Below are positions 16,350 through 25,497 of a stretch of 53,659 nucleotides of DNA, piece by piece; the first letter of the stretch is position 1; each line of letters opens with the position of its first letter. The notes beneath the pieces are model-generated. The model searched no databases. It was not told the origin of the DNA and saw only the letters and a program-made list of their open reading frames with translations. Origin of the DNA: Candidatus Hydrogenedentota bacterium (GTDB taxonomy: Bacteria; Hydrogenedentota; Hydrogenedentia; Hydrogenedentales; JAGMZX01); assembly GCA_029556545.1 (NCBI GenBank), contig JAKQEQ010000021.1, forward strand, positions 1-53,659, given 5' to 3'. The position numbers were made by a program, and so were the translations under genes.

Positions 16350-18416
16350 ATGCAGTCGATTGTGCGTCTCATTATTGCCGGGATTCTTTTCGGCCTTGGT
16401 TTGTCCGCCGTCGCGGAGGCACCGCGCATGTTCTATGTGGCGCTGGACGGCGACGACGCGTGGAGCGGCGCGCTTCCCGCGCCGGATGCGGGCGGCACGG
16501 ACGGTCCGTTCCGCACGATCGAGCGGGCAAGGGATGCCCTCCGCGACATGAAGAAGGCGGGGGACCAGCCGGCGGGCGGCGTTCAGGTGCTAGTCCGCGC
16601 GGGCGTCTATTATCTCGACCGCACGCTGAACTTTGCCGCCGACGACTCGGGCACGCCGGAATGCCCGTTCGTCTATTCCGGGTTTCCTGGCGAGGATGTG
16701 CGGCTCGTGGGCGGCAGAGTCGTCAATAACTTCGTTCCCGTGACAGACGCCGCCGTGCTCGAACGGATCGATGCCGCCGCGCGGGACCACGTCGTCCAGG
16801 CGGACCTGAAGGCGCTCGGGATTGTGGATTTCGGCGCGCCCTCGGGCGGCGGCCTCGAGGTGTTCTTCAACGACCAGCCTATGACGCTTTCGCGTTGGCC
16901 GAATGCGGGTTTCGTCAAGATCGTGGACCTTGTGGTGAAGGACGACCACAAAATCCACGGCATTCCAGGCAGTCTGACGGGCAAGTTCCACTACGACGGC
17001 GACCGCCCGAAGCGCTGGATCGGCGAAAAGGATGCCTGGCTCCACGGTTACTGGTTCTGGGACTGGTCGGACCAGCGGCAGAAAATCGAGTCCATCGACA
17101 CGGAAACCGCGGTCCTCGCCGTCGAGCCGCCTTACCATGGCTACGGTTACCGCAAGGGCCAGTGGTATTACGCGTTCAACCTGCTCTCGGAAATCGACGC
17201 GCCGGGCGAGTGGTACCTCGACCGGGACGCGGGCGTGCTCTATTTCTGGCCGCCTTCGCCCGTCGGGGAGGGTCGGACCGTGGTATCGGTCCTCGATTCG
17301 ATCATCACGGTCTCGGACCTGTCCCACGTGACGTTTCGGAAACTGACCCTCGAGGCGGCGCGCGCCGACGCCGTGCGCGTGACGGGCGGTTCGCACGTGC
17401 GCGTGGCCGGCTGCGTCATCCGCAACGTGGGCGGCGGCGCCGTGGCGTTGTCGGGCGCGTCGGACAGCGCGGTCTTCGGCTGCGACCTCTACCAACTGGG
17501 GAACGGCGGCGTCTCGATCAGCGGCGGCGACCGCGCGACACTCACGCCGGCCCGCCTTGCCGCGGAGAACAACCACATCCATCATTATGGCCGGTGGAAC
17601 CGCATGTATCAGTCCGGCGTATCGGTCCAAGGCGTGGGCAACCGCGTGGCGCATAACCTCATCCACGACGCGCCACACATCGCGGTCATGTTCGGCGGGA
17701 ACGACCATGTAATCGAGTTTAACGAAATTTATCACGTTTGCGAGGAATCGAACGACGCGGGCGCAATGTACGCCGGACGCGACTGGACCATGCGCGGCCA
17801 CATGATCCGCCACAACTATCTGCACCAGATCACCGGCTTCGAAGGGCGCGGCTGCGTCGGCGTATACCTCGACGACATGTTCGCCTCCGCGACTATCTAC
17901 GGCAATATCTTTCACGAGGTCACGATGGCGGCGTTCATCGGAGGCGGGCGCGACAACACGGTCGAAGACAATATATTTGTGGACTGTGATCCCGCGTTAC
18001 ACGTGGATGCCCGCGCCCTCGGCTGGGCCCACTATCACGCCGACGAATGGATTGTCGAAGGCCGCGAGAAAGGCACGTTATCAGGCATCGCCTATAACAA
18101 ACCACCGTATAGCGAGCGGTATCCTCAACTGGTCGGCATTCTCGAAGACGAGCCGAAGGCGCCGAAGGGTAACGTGATCGCGCGTAATATCTGCGTCGGC
18201 GGACGTTGGGACCATATCGAGGAAAAGGCACGGCCTTACCTGGCGATCGAAGATAACCTGATTGATGAAGACCCGCGCTTCGTGGACGCCGCGAACCGGG
18301 ACTTCCGGCTGAGGGACGATTCCCCGGCGCTCGATCTCGGATTTCGGCCCATCCCCGTCGAAAAAATCGGTCCCTACGAACACCCCGATCGCGCCTCGTG
18401 GCCAATTGCCCGCTGA
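16350..18416 (+). CDS. Secreted right-handed beta-helix protein, GH141-like
   Basis: 688 residues, ATG at 16350 with TTGGAGGA seven bases upstream. A signal peptide covers about residues 1-25 (LIIAGILFGLGLSAVAEA). The next part, FYVALDGDDAWSG followed by GPFRTIERARDAL, is the usual opening of secreted beta-helix carbohydrate enzymes. The middle has MTLSRWPN and then many parallel beta-helix rungs (VAGCVIRNVGGGAV and similar, about residues 330-560). The DAGAMYAGRDW and GVYLDD stretches resemble GH141-type glycosidases; I assign that by memory of the pattern, so it is tentative. A role in plant- or algal-polysaccharide breakdown outside the cell is likely. A sigma/anti-sigma pair follows. Confidence 0.82.
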   Translation: MQSIVRLIIAGILFGLGLSAVAEAPRMFYVALDGDDAWSGALPAPDAGGTDGPFRTIERARDALRDMKKAGDQPAGGVQVLVRAGVYYLDRTLNFAADDSGTPECPFVYSGFPGEDVRLVGGRVVNNFVPVTDAAVLERIDAAARDHVVQADLKALGIVDFGAPSGGGLEVFFNDQPMTLSRWPNAGFVKIVDLVVKDDHKIHGIPGSLTGKFHYDGDRPKRWIGEKDAWLHGYWFWDWSDQRQKIESIDTETAVLAVEPPYHGYGYRKGQWYYAFNLLSEIDAPGEWYLDRDAGVLYFWPPSPVGEGRTVVSVLDSIITVSDLSHVTFRKLTLEAARADAVRVTGGSHVRVAGCVIRNVGGGAVALSGASDSAVFGCDLYQLGNGGVSISGGDRATLTPARLAAENNHIHHYGRWNRMYQSGVSVQGVGNRVAHNLIHDAPHIAVMFGGNDHVIEFNEIYHVCEESNDAGAMYAGRDWTMRGHMIRHNYLHQITGFEGRGCVGVYLDDMFASATIYGNIFHEVTMAAFIGGGRDNTVEDNIFVDCDPALHVDARALGWAHYHADEWIVEGREKGTLSGIAYNKPPYSERYPQLVGILEDEPKAPKGNVIARNICVGGRWDHIEEKARPYLAIEDNLIDEDPRFVDAANRDFRLRDDSPALDLGFRPIPVEKIGPYEHPDRASWPIAR

Positions 18417-18491
18417 TCGCGGCGCGTCGTCGGACGCCCAACGCCGTCGAAAATCTTCTTGGGGCTTGATCATTTGCGCGGAAAGTAGTCA

Positions 18492-18497
18492 TATAAT
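18492..18497 (+). promoter_or_regulatory. Possible -10 box upstream of the sigma factor gene
   Basis: A perfect TATAAT lies at 18492-18497, 21 bases before the ATG at 18518. The best -35 match is TTGATC at 18466-18471, but the 20-base spacer is long. The untranslated leader would be only about 14 bases. Confidence 0.45.
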
Positions 18498-18517
18498 GGG
18501 TGCGAGGGTGGTGGAAG

Positions 18518-19111
18518 ATGGCCGACGAAGCAGCGGTTGCGGACATTGCCTTGATGGCGCGCGTCCGGCTCGGAGACGAGCGCGCCTTCGAGGAACTGCA
18601 TCGGCGTTACCAACGCCGTGTTTTGGCGTTTTTCTACGGTATGGCGGGGGACGGCCACGCCGCGAACGACCTGTGCCAGGAGACGTTCCTGCGCGTGTGG
18701 AAGGTGCGGCGCCGTTACCGGGCGACCGGCTCCTTTCCCGGCTATCTCTTCGGTATCGCGCGCCTGATCTGGCTCGAACGCTGCCGTGAATGGCGCAAGG
18801 CGCTGCGGCTCGGTCAGGCGACGTCCTTCGACGACGCGTGGGCCACGCTCAGCGACCCGGGTGCGCACCCCGACGACCGGGCCGCGCGATCGGAGACCGC
18901 GACGGAAATCCGGCGCGCGCTCGAATCACTGCCTGAAGAGCAGCGCATCGTCTTCGTGATGCGCACGATACGGGGCTTGTCTCTCGAAGACATTGCCGCC
19001 GCGCTGGACTGCCCGATCAACACCGTGCGGTCCCGCAAGATATTGGCCGTAAAAAAACTGCGCCACGCGCTCGCGCACCTGGTGCCCGGCCCCGTCGGCG
19101 CGAGATATTGA
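18518..19111 (+). CDS. ECF-type RNA polymerase sigma factor
   Basis: 197 residues from the ATG at 18518; an upstream in-frame start at 18500 would add six residues. Region 2 is about 12-80, with DLCQETFLRVWK (2.2/2.3 promoter-melting helix). Region 4 is about 125-190, with PEEQRIVFVMR and the helix-turn-helix SLEDIAAALDCPINTVRSR. No extra C-terminal domain is present. The anti-sigma gene starts ten bases after its stop, the standard arrangement in which the membrane protein holds the sigma factor inactive. Targets are not visible in the window; the preceding beta-helix gene is an obvious candidate to test. Confidence 0.92.
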   Translation: MADEAAVADIALMARVRLGDERAFEELHRRYQRRVLAFFYGMAGDGHAANDLCQETFLRVWKVRRRYRATGSFPGYLFGIARLIWLERCREWRKALRLGQATSFDDAWATLSDPGAHPDDRAARSETATEIRRALESLPEEQRIVFVMRTIRGLSLEDIAAALDCPINTVRSRKILAVKKLRHALAHLVPGPVGARY

Positions 19112-19121
19112 GGAACAAGGC

Positions 19122-19613
19122 ATGACGGATTGCAGGAGCATACGAAGCCACTTCACGGACTATCTGGACGGCCACCTGCGGGCTGCCCGGCGTGAGGCGG
19201 TCGATAAGCATCTGGCGGCCTGCGCCGGGTGTCGCGAGGAATTCGCGGCGCATCGCCACTTCCTCGCCACGTGCGACGAGTTCCTGGTTCCCGAAGAACC
19301 CGCGTATTCGTTCGCTGAACTGCGGCGGCGCATGACGGACGTCGAGCCGCTTGCGGAAATCGTGGCGTTCGTGCCGAAACTTCGCATTCGCGGGCCCGTT
19401 CCCCGGTTTGCCGTGTCCTGCCTGCTTATGCTGCTAGCGGGCGGGCTGCCCGCCACGTTCCGGTTCAGCCGCGACATGTATCATCAGGCCCGCGACCCGT
19501 TCCTTGCGTACAAGGCCCGTGTCGAGGACCAGTACAAGGCCGCGTGGGACCCCCAACACGCCGCGGAACTCGACCGGATCGCGAATCAAGCCCCCGGCAA
19601 CCGCCCGGTCTAA
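19122..19613 (+). CDS. Membrane anti-sigma factor with zinc-binding N-terminus
   Basis: 163 residues, ATG at 19122 with GAGGAA upstream. The N-terminal zf-HC2/ASD motif is present as His30-x3-Cys34-x2-Cys37 (DKHLAACAGCREEF), the sigma-binding zinc finger. One membrane segment lies near residues 97-115 (FAVSCLLMLLAGGLPATF), leaving about 45 residues outside the membrane. It should sequester the sigma factor encoded just upstream. The outer part is too small to suggest a particular signal. Confidence 0.88.
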   Translation: MTDCRSIRSHFTDYLDGHLRAARREAVDKHLAACAGCREEFAAHRHFLATCDEFLVPEEPAYSFAELRRRMTDVEPLAEIVAFVPKLRIRGPVPRFAVSCLLMLLAGGLPATFRFSRDMYHQARDPFLAYKARVEDQYKAAWDPQHAAELDRIANQAPGNRPV

Positions 19614-19933
19614 ACATTCTCCTCTCTCAGGGCAAGGGTGAAGGCTAAAAGACACAACAGCCAAGAAAGCGAGAACGCCACAACCCTGGGAAACGTCGTG
19701 GCGCCACTCACAGATAGAATGCTATGGGACTGATCACCGATTGCTGGGACAAACAACCGGGCGATGTTTGACCGGCGGTGTTCCGGCCCCGACCTCCTTG
19801 TCGTGTTGCCTTGACCTCCGTGTCTTGGCCTCGCATTGATTGTTATCGGCAGAAAGTGCCGTCTCTTGAGTCAGCAAACGGGCATCTCGTATTTGAGATC
19901 TCAGATTTCGGATGCGCGCACGCCGCAGCCGGC
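19614..19933. other. Intergenic gap, no gene seen
   Basis: 320 bases between convergent genes. It holds a fragment resembling the GGGTGAA heptamer (about 19635-19645), the imperfect palindrome CCGGCGGTGTTCCGG near 19771, and ATTTGAGATCTCAGAT near 19889. Open frames here have no ribosome-binding site or recognisable product. No run of T after a GC stem marks a terminator. Confidence 0.5.
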
Positions 19934-21217
19934 TTACGCGGTGTCCGGTGTCGCCCGAGCATGTCGAAACCACAGCAGTCCGATAAGGACCAGGCTCGCG
20001 CCGATGTATATCGCGTACATGATCATAAGGAACGTGTTCGCGAAGCGCCAGTGGACCGGAATGCTGACCAGCAGGCCCGACACGATGAGGAACACCTGAA
20101 ACGCGATGATGGCGCGCAGGGAGAGGCGATAGGGCGCCGTCGCTGTCTCGGGCGTTGCGGTGGCGCGGCGCCGAATCCAGGCCGCAAACACGGGGAGCAG
20201 GCTCAGCACAAACAGCGCGAGGTAGCCGTAGAACGACGTCTCGATGCTGTGCAGTTCGCACAAGCCGTCGTAGAGGCCCAGCAGGACGTTGGCGCATGCG
20301 AACCAGAGGAAAAGGCCGGACCGGAAGAAAGCGCGCGCGAATCGGCCGGGCTGCGCCGGGGCGACGTCGCCGGGCCGGTTGAACAGCCAGAAGGCCAGCC
20401 CGAAGGCGAGCCCGCCGCCGAGCCCGATGGTCATCTCCCAATTCTTCCACCAGTCGATCCGAAACTCGGGATAGGGCTGGGTCTGCCAGTAACCGCCGAT
20501 GGTGAAGGGGATGGCGAAGCCGAGGGCCATGGTCAGGATCATGGCCACGGCGCGGCGGTCGCGGCGGAATATCTCGTAGGCGAGGAAGCCGAGCACCGAG
20601 CCGACGTGAGGCGCGATATTGCGAATCGAGTCCAGGGCCCGGATGCAGGTCTTGTTCTCCGGCACGGCGTAGATGCCCTCGGCGTAATACGGAAGGAACA
20701 GTTGCGGGACGAGACGCACGAACCCGTAGGCCGCCACAGCCCCCGCGACGCCGCACGCGATCCGCGCCGCCCAGTCGACGCCGCGCAGGGGGCGTTTCGG
20801 GGCGCACCAGGCCATGAAGCACCCTGTGTTCCCGCCCCAGTGGATCCCGCAGAAGAAGAGCATCGCATAGCCGGTCCAGGCGGGCACGTCGCGGAGCCCT
20901 TCCGGGTAATTCAGGTGGAACCGCCCGTTAAGCCAGGAAATGTAGACGCCGTATCCGGTGAAGCCGCCGAAGGCGATGCCCAATGCAATCGCAACCAGTA
21001 TCCAAGGGCGATGGTAGGGCCGTCGCTCGGCCCCCGCGCCGTATTGGGAGAAGGCGTACCACAATAGCGCCCAGGCGAATCCCGCGAACATTCCGCCCGT
21101 CTCGCCGCCGTAGCCCGTGGTCCCGCGGATCGCCCAGTAGAACGCGCCCATCAAGCCCATGACGAGCATGGCCAACAGATGGTCCGTCCCGGTCCAAGCG
21201 TTCTTCGAGAGATGCAT
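19934..21217 (-). CDS. Polytopic membrane protein, family not recognised
   Basis: 427 residues, ATG at 21217 with GGGAGGAAG upstream. About eleven to twelve hydrophobic segments are spread along the whole length, for example LAMLVMGLMGAFYWAIRG near the start and FLMIMYAIYIGASLVLIGLL near the end. Aromatic- and Gly-rich stretches such as GTTGYGGETGGMFAGF and HWGGNTGCFMAW lie at predicted membrane borders. It looks like a transporter or a membrane-embedded enzyme. It begins 36 bases after the DUF6807 gene ends on the same strand, so it may import a compound used by the enzymes encoded upstream. No family name can be given with confidence. Confidence 0.75.
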   Translation of the reverse strand: MHLSKNAWTGTDHLLAMLVMGLMGAFYWAIRGTTGYGGETGGMFAGFAWALLWYAFSQYGAGAERRPYHRPWILVAIALGIAFGGFTGYGVYISWLNGRFHLNYPEGLRDVPAWTGYAMLFFCGIHWGGNTGCFMAWCAPKRPLRGVDWAARIACGVAGAVAAYGFVRLVPQLFLPYYAEGIYAVPENKTCIRALDSIRNIAPHVGSVLGFLAYEIFRRDRRAVAMILTMALGFAIPFTIGGYWQTQPYPEFRIDWWKNWEMTIGLGGGLAFGLAFWLFNRPGDVAPAQPGRFARAFFRSGLFLWFACANVLLGLYDGLCELHSIETSFYGYLALFVLSLLPVFAAWIRRRATATPETATAPYRLSLRAIIAFQVFLIVSGLLVSIPVHWRFANTFLMIMYAIYIGASLVLIGLLWFRHARATPDTA

Positions 21218-21253
21218 GGTCTTCCTCCCTTCCCCAAGCAGGGCGTTTCCAGT

Positions 21254-22261
21254 TCAGGGGGCCGCGCTCGTGTAGGCGGCGAAGGCCGCGGGTATTCCCG
21301 CCGCGTCGGCGTCGCCGCGATGTATCCACATGCGGTACCGTAGCGTGACGGACGCCCCGGGGGCCAGCGGGTGGTCCACCGTATGCGGCCAGGACACGCC
21401 CAGGAAGCCGTAGTGCCGTAGAATCCAGCCAGGATGCGGATAGCCGGGGTTCCTCGGGTGCTGGAAGATGGCGACGCCCGACAACTTGTCGTCCTTTCTC
21501 TCGACCGGAAACGATACGTCGCACCAGGGGGTTTCGAGGGAAAGCGCGTCTTCTTTCTCGACGCCGTTGACGGCGGTGAAGCGCATGGGCGAGCGCGTGG
21601 CATCGGGCCGGAGACAGAAGCCGCCGTAGCCCTTCGTGACGCCCTTGTCCTCGGCGGAGGACCCCGAGATAACCACCTCCTCGCCGCTAGCGTTCTCGAA
21701 CGTGAGTTCGAAGTCGATGGCCCGCGTATTTTCTCCGACTGGGTGGACGACGAAACGCACGTGTTCGCGCACGACGGCTTTCCCCGGTTCGTCATCGTAA
21801 ACCCATCCGTTCCGAACCGCGATCACCGCCTCGGCGGCGTCCGCCCGGCGCTCAACGAAGGCCTCGTGGACCTGACGGATGCCCTCGAGCGCCCAAACGT
21901 CCGCCGCCCGTCCGCCGACAGTCGACTTCGGCCACGCCCAGAACACGCCGCGATGATGCCGGTGGTCGAAGGGGAAATCCTGCGTGAGGACTTCGCCGTC
22001 GAGACCGTACAGCGGATGGATGTAACAGGCGCGCCGGAATTTGGCGTCAACCCGCTCCGGTGGCTCGACCATGCCGTAACGGTAGACAAGGACGGGGGCG
22101 TCGTTTTCGAGGATGGTGAGGGCTTGGCCGTCGTCCTGGAAGACAAACGCGCCGAATCCAGACGAAGGGAATATCATGGTGGCGAGCACCAAGAGGCACG
22201 ATGCTGAAGAAAAGCGCAACGTCTTGGCGGTGGTTTTCGCGGTCGGCTTAGCACTGGACAT
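21254..22261 (-). CDS. DUF6807 (PmoA-family) secreted protein
   Basis: 335 residues from the ATG at 22261, chosen because GGGAGGG lies six bases upstream; an upstream in-frame start at 22291 is less likely. A signal peptide-like segment lies at about 20-45. The family signature YIHPLYGLDGEVLTQDFP with DHRHHRGVFWAW is intact near residues 90-120. Databases often call this family methane oxygenase PmoA, which is a misnomer; it is unrelated to methane monooxygenase. The many conserved His residues suggest a carbohydrate-active or metal-binding beta-sandwich. The gene follows the 39-residue peptide gene by 59 bases and precedes the membrane protein by 36. Confidence 0.85.
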   Translation of the reverse strand: MSSAKPTAKTTAKTLRFSSASCLLVLATMIFPSSGFGAFVFQDDGQALTILENDAPVLVYRYGMVEPPERVDAKFRRACYIHPLYGLDGEVLTQDFPFDHRHHRGVFWAWPKSTVGGRAADVWALEGIRQVHEAFVERRADAAEAVIAVRNGWVYDDEPGKAVVREHVRFVVHPVGENTRAIDFELTFENASGEEVVISGSSAEDKGVTKGYGGFCLRPDATRSPMRFTAVNGVEKEDALSLETPWCDVSFPVERKDDKLSGVAIFQHPRNPGYPHPGWILRHYGFLGVSWPHTVDHPLAPGASVTLRYRMWIHRGDADAAGIPAAFAAYTSAAP

Positions 22262-22320
22262 AAATATCCCTCCCGCAGTCTTGGCGCGCATCCGCGCGAA
22301 TCTACGGCGTGGGCGGCTTT

Positions 22321-22440
22321 TTACAACCCGAGTCCGACGCCCGCCGACAAATTGGTGAAAAAACCGATAATGAAGAACACCACGAAGATGATCGCGCCGG
22401 CCACGGCGCCGATGAGGGGATCAACGGATACGTTCAACAT
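22321..22440 (-). CDS. Small membrane protein, 39 residues
   Basis: ATG at 22440 is preceded by AAGGAGGA ten bases upstream, among the strongest ribosome-binding sites in the window. The peptide starts MLNVSVDPLIGAVAGA, has one hydrophobic segment of about 16-18 residues (IIFVVFFIIGFF) and ends NLSAGVGLGL before TAA at 22321. It sits between an enolase-superfamily gene (120 bases upstream) and the DUF6807 gene (59 bases downstream), all on one strand. It may be a small membrane subunit or a translated leader. I recognise no family. Confidence 0.68.
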   Translation of the reverse strand: MLNVSVDPLIGAVAGAIIFVVFFIIGFFTNLSAGVGLGL

Positions 22441-22560
22441 ACGAGACACTCCTCCTTTTTTCGCCTGCCGTCAGGATTACAGCATAGCGCGAAATGTCTG
22501 GCCGAACAAGTGCCGGCAAGAAATGAGCACGGGACGCTGTGGACGAAAGGCGCGAAACCG

Positions 22561-23727
22561 TCAGGCTTGGGCCAATGCTCGCACCTTCGCTTCGTTCACC
22601 TCGACGCCGAGCCCCGGCCCCTTCGGCACGGACGCCTTGCCGTTGATCGGCCGAATGGGTTCGGTGATCACGCTCGCGCCCAGGAATTGCGGTCCGTTCA
22701 ATGCCGCCGGGTAGCAAAGTCTATACGCGCCGTAAAGCGCGAGCGAAGCCGCGAGCGACACGTCCGGATCGGTGAGGCCGCTGCCCAGGAACCACAGGCC
22801 GCGGTCGCGCAGGATTTCGACTTGGTCGCGGGCGGAGCACAGGCCGCCGCAGCGGGCGGGCTTCATCGCGACCCCGTCGCAGCACCCGAGTTCGATGAAT
22901 TCGAGCAGGTCTGTGGGCGCGACCACGCCTTCATCCATTACGATGGGCAGGGCCCCTTGCCGCCGTAGTTTCTGGTAGCCGGTGAGCCGGTTGGGCTTGA
23001 GCGGCTGTTCGAGCACGGCGACGCCCGCGTCGGCCAGTTTGGGCGCGACCTCGAGGGCGATCTCCAACTCATAGCCGCCGTTCGCGTCCGCCCAGAGGAA
23101 TCCGTCCGGGACCAGTTGCTTCACCATGCGGCACATGGCGAGGTCGAACGCGGGGTCCGGTGCGACCTTCACGTTGAAGTGTTGGTATCCGCGGGCCTTA
23201 CCCTGATCGATGAGTGGTTCGAGTTCGTTCAGGTCGCGCGGGTTCAAGGTCCAGCTCAAGACAAGACCGTCCGGAACGGTCCGGCCCCACAACTCGGCCA
23301 CGTTCTTGCCCGTGGCGCGGCCGATGAGGTCATGAAGCGCGATGTCGACGCCCGCCTTGGTTATGGGCGCGCAGGTCGAGAAACAGTTCGCGACCTCGAC
23401 GTTCATGGCGCGGTGAATGTCCTCGATATCGAAGGGATTCATGCCCGTGATAATGGGGATGATGTACTGCCGGAGCGTGCTTTGCGCGCTTTCAAAGGTC
23501 TCGCAGCCCCACCGCGGCACGGGCACGCTTTCGCCCCAGCCGACCGTGCCGTCGCTCGCCGTGATCTTGACGAGGACCGCGGGCCGCCCCGCGCCCGAGG
23601 TCGGCCCCTCGAAGAATTTGAAGCGCATAACCGTCGGGTAGCGCACGGGGAAGATTTCGACGCGATCGATGGTAATGTCCTTGCGGAACGCCTCATAGCG
23701 CCGCGGCGTGGCGATTGTTGTGGTCAT
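22561..23727 (-). CDS. Mandelate racemase/muconate lactonizing enzyme family protein
   Basis: 388 residues, ATG at 23727 with GGAGG seven bases upstream. This is an enolase-superfamily enzyme that abstracts the proton next to a carboxylate. Metal ligands are Asp214 (ADANGGY), Glu240 (LEQPL) and Asp265 (VMDEG). Lys187 in FNVKV is the second Lys of the KxK motif (the first is Asn), and Lys289 in AMKPARCGG is the opposite catalytic Lys. This pairing is typical of the muconate-lactonizing/dipeptide-epimerase subgroup rather than of mandelate racemase. The substrate, a sugar acid, dipeptide or cyclic acid, cannot be told. It lies in a same-strand set with DUF6807 and FmdE-like genes. Confidence 0.9.
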   Translation of the reverse strand: MTTTIATPRRYEAFRKDITIDRVEIFPVRYPTVMRFKFFEGPTSGAGRPAVLVKITASDGTVGWGESVPVPRWGCETFESAQSTLRQYIIPIITGMNPFDIEDIHRAMNVEVANCFSTCAPITKAGVDIALHDLIGRATGKNVAELWGRTVPDGLVLSWTLNPRDLNELEPLIDQGKARGYQHFNVKVAPDPAFDLAMCRMVKQLVPDGFLWADANGGYELEIALEVAPKLADAGVAVLEQPLKPNRLTGYQKLRRQGALPIVMDEGVVAPTDLLEFIELGCCDGVAMKPARCGGLCSARDQVEILRDRGLWFLGSGLTDPDVSLAASLALYGAYRLCYPAALNGPQFLGASVITEPIRPINGKASVPKGPGLGVEVNEAKVRALAQA

Positions 23728-23812
23728 GATGGGACCTCCGGAAGTGTTCAAGGGCGAAACACACGGGAATCCCCGCGACATTTCAGCTTGTGCGACAACC
23801 GGCTACCCGCAC

Positions 23813-24493
23813 TTACCGCTCCGTCACCGGCGCGTCTATCCACGTCTCGTCGAAGATCTTCTTGCGGTCCCAATCCGCCCAGATGCGGTAGCTTGCCCCG
23901 CGTATGGCCTCGAAGTAAGCGGGCGAGAGATAGCCGTGCTTCTCCGAATTGTCGTGGATGATGCGCGCGATTTCGTGTCGGAATGATTCCTTGAGGCCCA
24001 TGCGCAAACGTTTGCCACCGTATGAGAAGACCACCGTGAGCCTTGGCTTCAACACGGGCTGAATGCGGATCAAGTCCTGGCCGTAAGTGCTCCCGAGGGC
24101 CGCCTGAAGGCCATCCGTCGCGCAGGCGAACGGCGTATCGGGTTGCGTCTCTACCTCGACCCGGACGGCCCGACGGGGCGCGTCGAGCAGTTCCCGGGCG
24201 CGCACGCCCATCTTCGCGCCGACAACGGTGTAAACGCCGATGTGCTGGTGGAGTTCGTGGCTCAGGACGACCGCCGCGAATTCCTCTGCGCCGAAGCGGT
24301 CGATAACCCCGGCGCGGATGATAGCGGCGACCTCGTCGCAGTACATATCCGGAGACGTCGGGAAGTGCGCGAACACGGACGTGGGGCCGACCTCATCTTC
24401 CGGATGGTGATGCGGGACGCCGTCCGGCAAGTCGTGGGCGGCCGCCGCCGTGCAGAGTACGACAACGAGAAACAGCAGAATAAAGTGTTGCAT
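23813..24493 (-). CDS. Secreted FmdE-domain-like protein
   Basis: 226 residues, ATG at 24493 with AAAGGA upstream. A signal peptide covers residues 1-19. A His-rich stretch follows (PHHHPEDE, 28-34). The central part resembles the FmdE domain found in formylmethanofuran dehydrogenase subunit E and many stand-alone proteins: HQHIGVYTVVGAKMG (His82, His84) and ACATDGLQAALGST (Cys124, Asp127). The second conserved Cys of FmdE domains (GCT) is Ser135 here. Export is unusual for this mostly cytoplasmic family. It may bind a metal in the periplasm; nickel is a guess prompted only by the nearby nikR gene. Confidence 0.72.
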   Translation of the reverse strand: MQHFILLFLVVVLCTAAAAHDLPDGVPHHHPEDEVGPTSVFAHFPTSPDMYCDEVAAIIRAGVIDRFGAEEFAAVVLSHELHQHIGVYTVVGAKMGVRARELLDAPRRAVRVEVETQPDTPFACATDGLQAALGSTYGQDLIRIQPVLKPRLTVVFSYGGKRLRMGLKESFRHEIARIIHDNSEKHGYLSPAYFEAIRGASYRIWADWDRKKIFDETWIDAPVTER

Positions 24494-24534
24494 GGCTTCG
24501 TGAGTCCTTTCCGTTGTCGGCAGGCGCGCCGTCG

Positions 24535-25497
24535 TCACGTCAGGCCGAAGTGGCCGACCTGGCGCGGAATCCCGTAATTGTTCGCCTTGTCGTCGATAAT
24601 CGGAAACGCCGTATTGTAGCGGATGAAGTCCACGTGCCCGTCCATATACAGCACGTTGCAGCCGCCGGGGATATGGTTGAAGACCACGCCGCCCGCCGTG
24701 TTGACCGCGTCGCCGAAACTGCCGAAGGTGTCGAACATGATCACCAGCGTGCTCTGCGCCTGCGCGGTCGCCGCCGGATTGTTGATATCCGTGATGAAGA
24801 AACGCTCGATGCCCTCGCGCAGGCGCAGCACCTGGTCGCCGCCCGCGGAGCCCGTGCCCAGTATGGCCGTCCATGGCAGCTTCGTCGTGAGCGTGAGGTC
24901 CGGGTCCCAGTCCTTCAACTTGATGGGCATCGTCACCGGGGTTACGCCCACGGGGGCCGCGTCGCCGACAAAGAGGCTCATCCCCGTGCCGTTCCAAATG
25001 CCGTAGAACTCGGCGACATTCGTCATCGCGTAGCCGTGGTACCAATAAGAGCGGCCGAGCGTCGCGGCGAGGAAGTAGCGCAAGCTGAGACGGTCGCCCG
25101 CGGCCAGCGCCGCGGCGACGTGCTCCTCGAGGGTTCCCGCGGGCAGGCGCGCCGAGACCATCTGCCCGGCCCCGTCCGCCCCCGAGTCCGAAGGACACCG
25201 CGCGATGTTCGGGTCGCTGAGATACTCGGGATAGAGACCTTCGGGGTCCGCTGCCGCAAAGATGGCGGCGCCGTTGGCGTTCGAGAACGGGGCCAGCGGC
25301 GGAAACCGCTCCCCTTCGCTCTCGCCCGCGTACATCTTGAACACGAGTCCGAATTCCTTCAAATTGTTCTGGCAACTCGCGCGGCGGGCGGACTCGCGCG
25401 CGCGGGCCAGCGCCGGCAGGAGAATCGCCGCGAGGATGCCGATGATGGCAATCACGACGAGCAGTTCGATAAGCGTGAAGCCCGACTTGCGGTTCAT
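24535..25497 (-). CDS. Prepilin-like protein with N-terminal methylation site and DG motif
   Basis: 320 residues, ATG at 25497 with AAGGAAAG upstream. The N-terminus is a class III/type IV-like prepilin leader, [17 protein letters not shown], cut by prepilin peptidase between Gly6 and Phe7, followed by the hydrophobic assembly helix. The C-terminus has [14 protein letters not shown], the H-X-DG motif of the large planctomycete/lentisphaere pseudopilin-like families, here with ten residues between His and Asp-Gly. These proteins are numerous in such genomes and probably form envelope or secretion filaments. It starts the minus-strand set that continues into the FmdE-like gene 41 bases later. 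The upstream 168-base gap is AT-richer than its surroundings and probably holds divergent promoters. Confidence 0.9.
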   Translation of the reverse strand: MNRKSGFTLIELLVVIAIIGILAAILLPALARARESARRASCQNNLKEFGLVFKMYAGESEGERFPPLAPFSNANGAAIFAAADPEGLYPEYLSDPNIARCPSDSGADGAGQMVSARLPAGTLEEHVAAALAAGDRLSLRYFLAATLGRSYWYHGYAMTNVAEFYGIWNGTGMSLFVGDAAPVGVTPVTMPIKLKDWDPDLTLTTKLPWTAILGTGSAGGDQVLRLREGIERFFITDINNPAATAQAQSTLVIMFDTFGSFGDAVNTAGGVVFNHIPGGCNVLYMDGHVDFIRYNTAFPIIDDKANNYGIPRQVGHFGLT

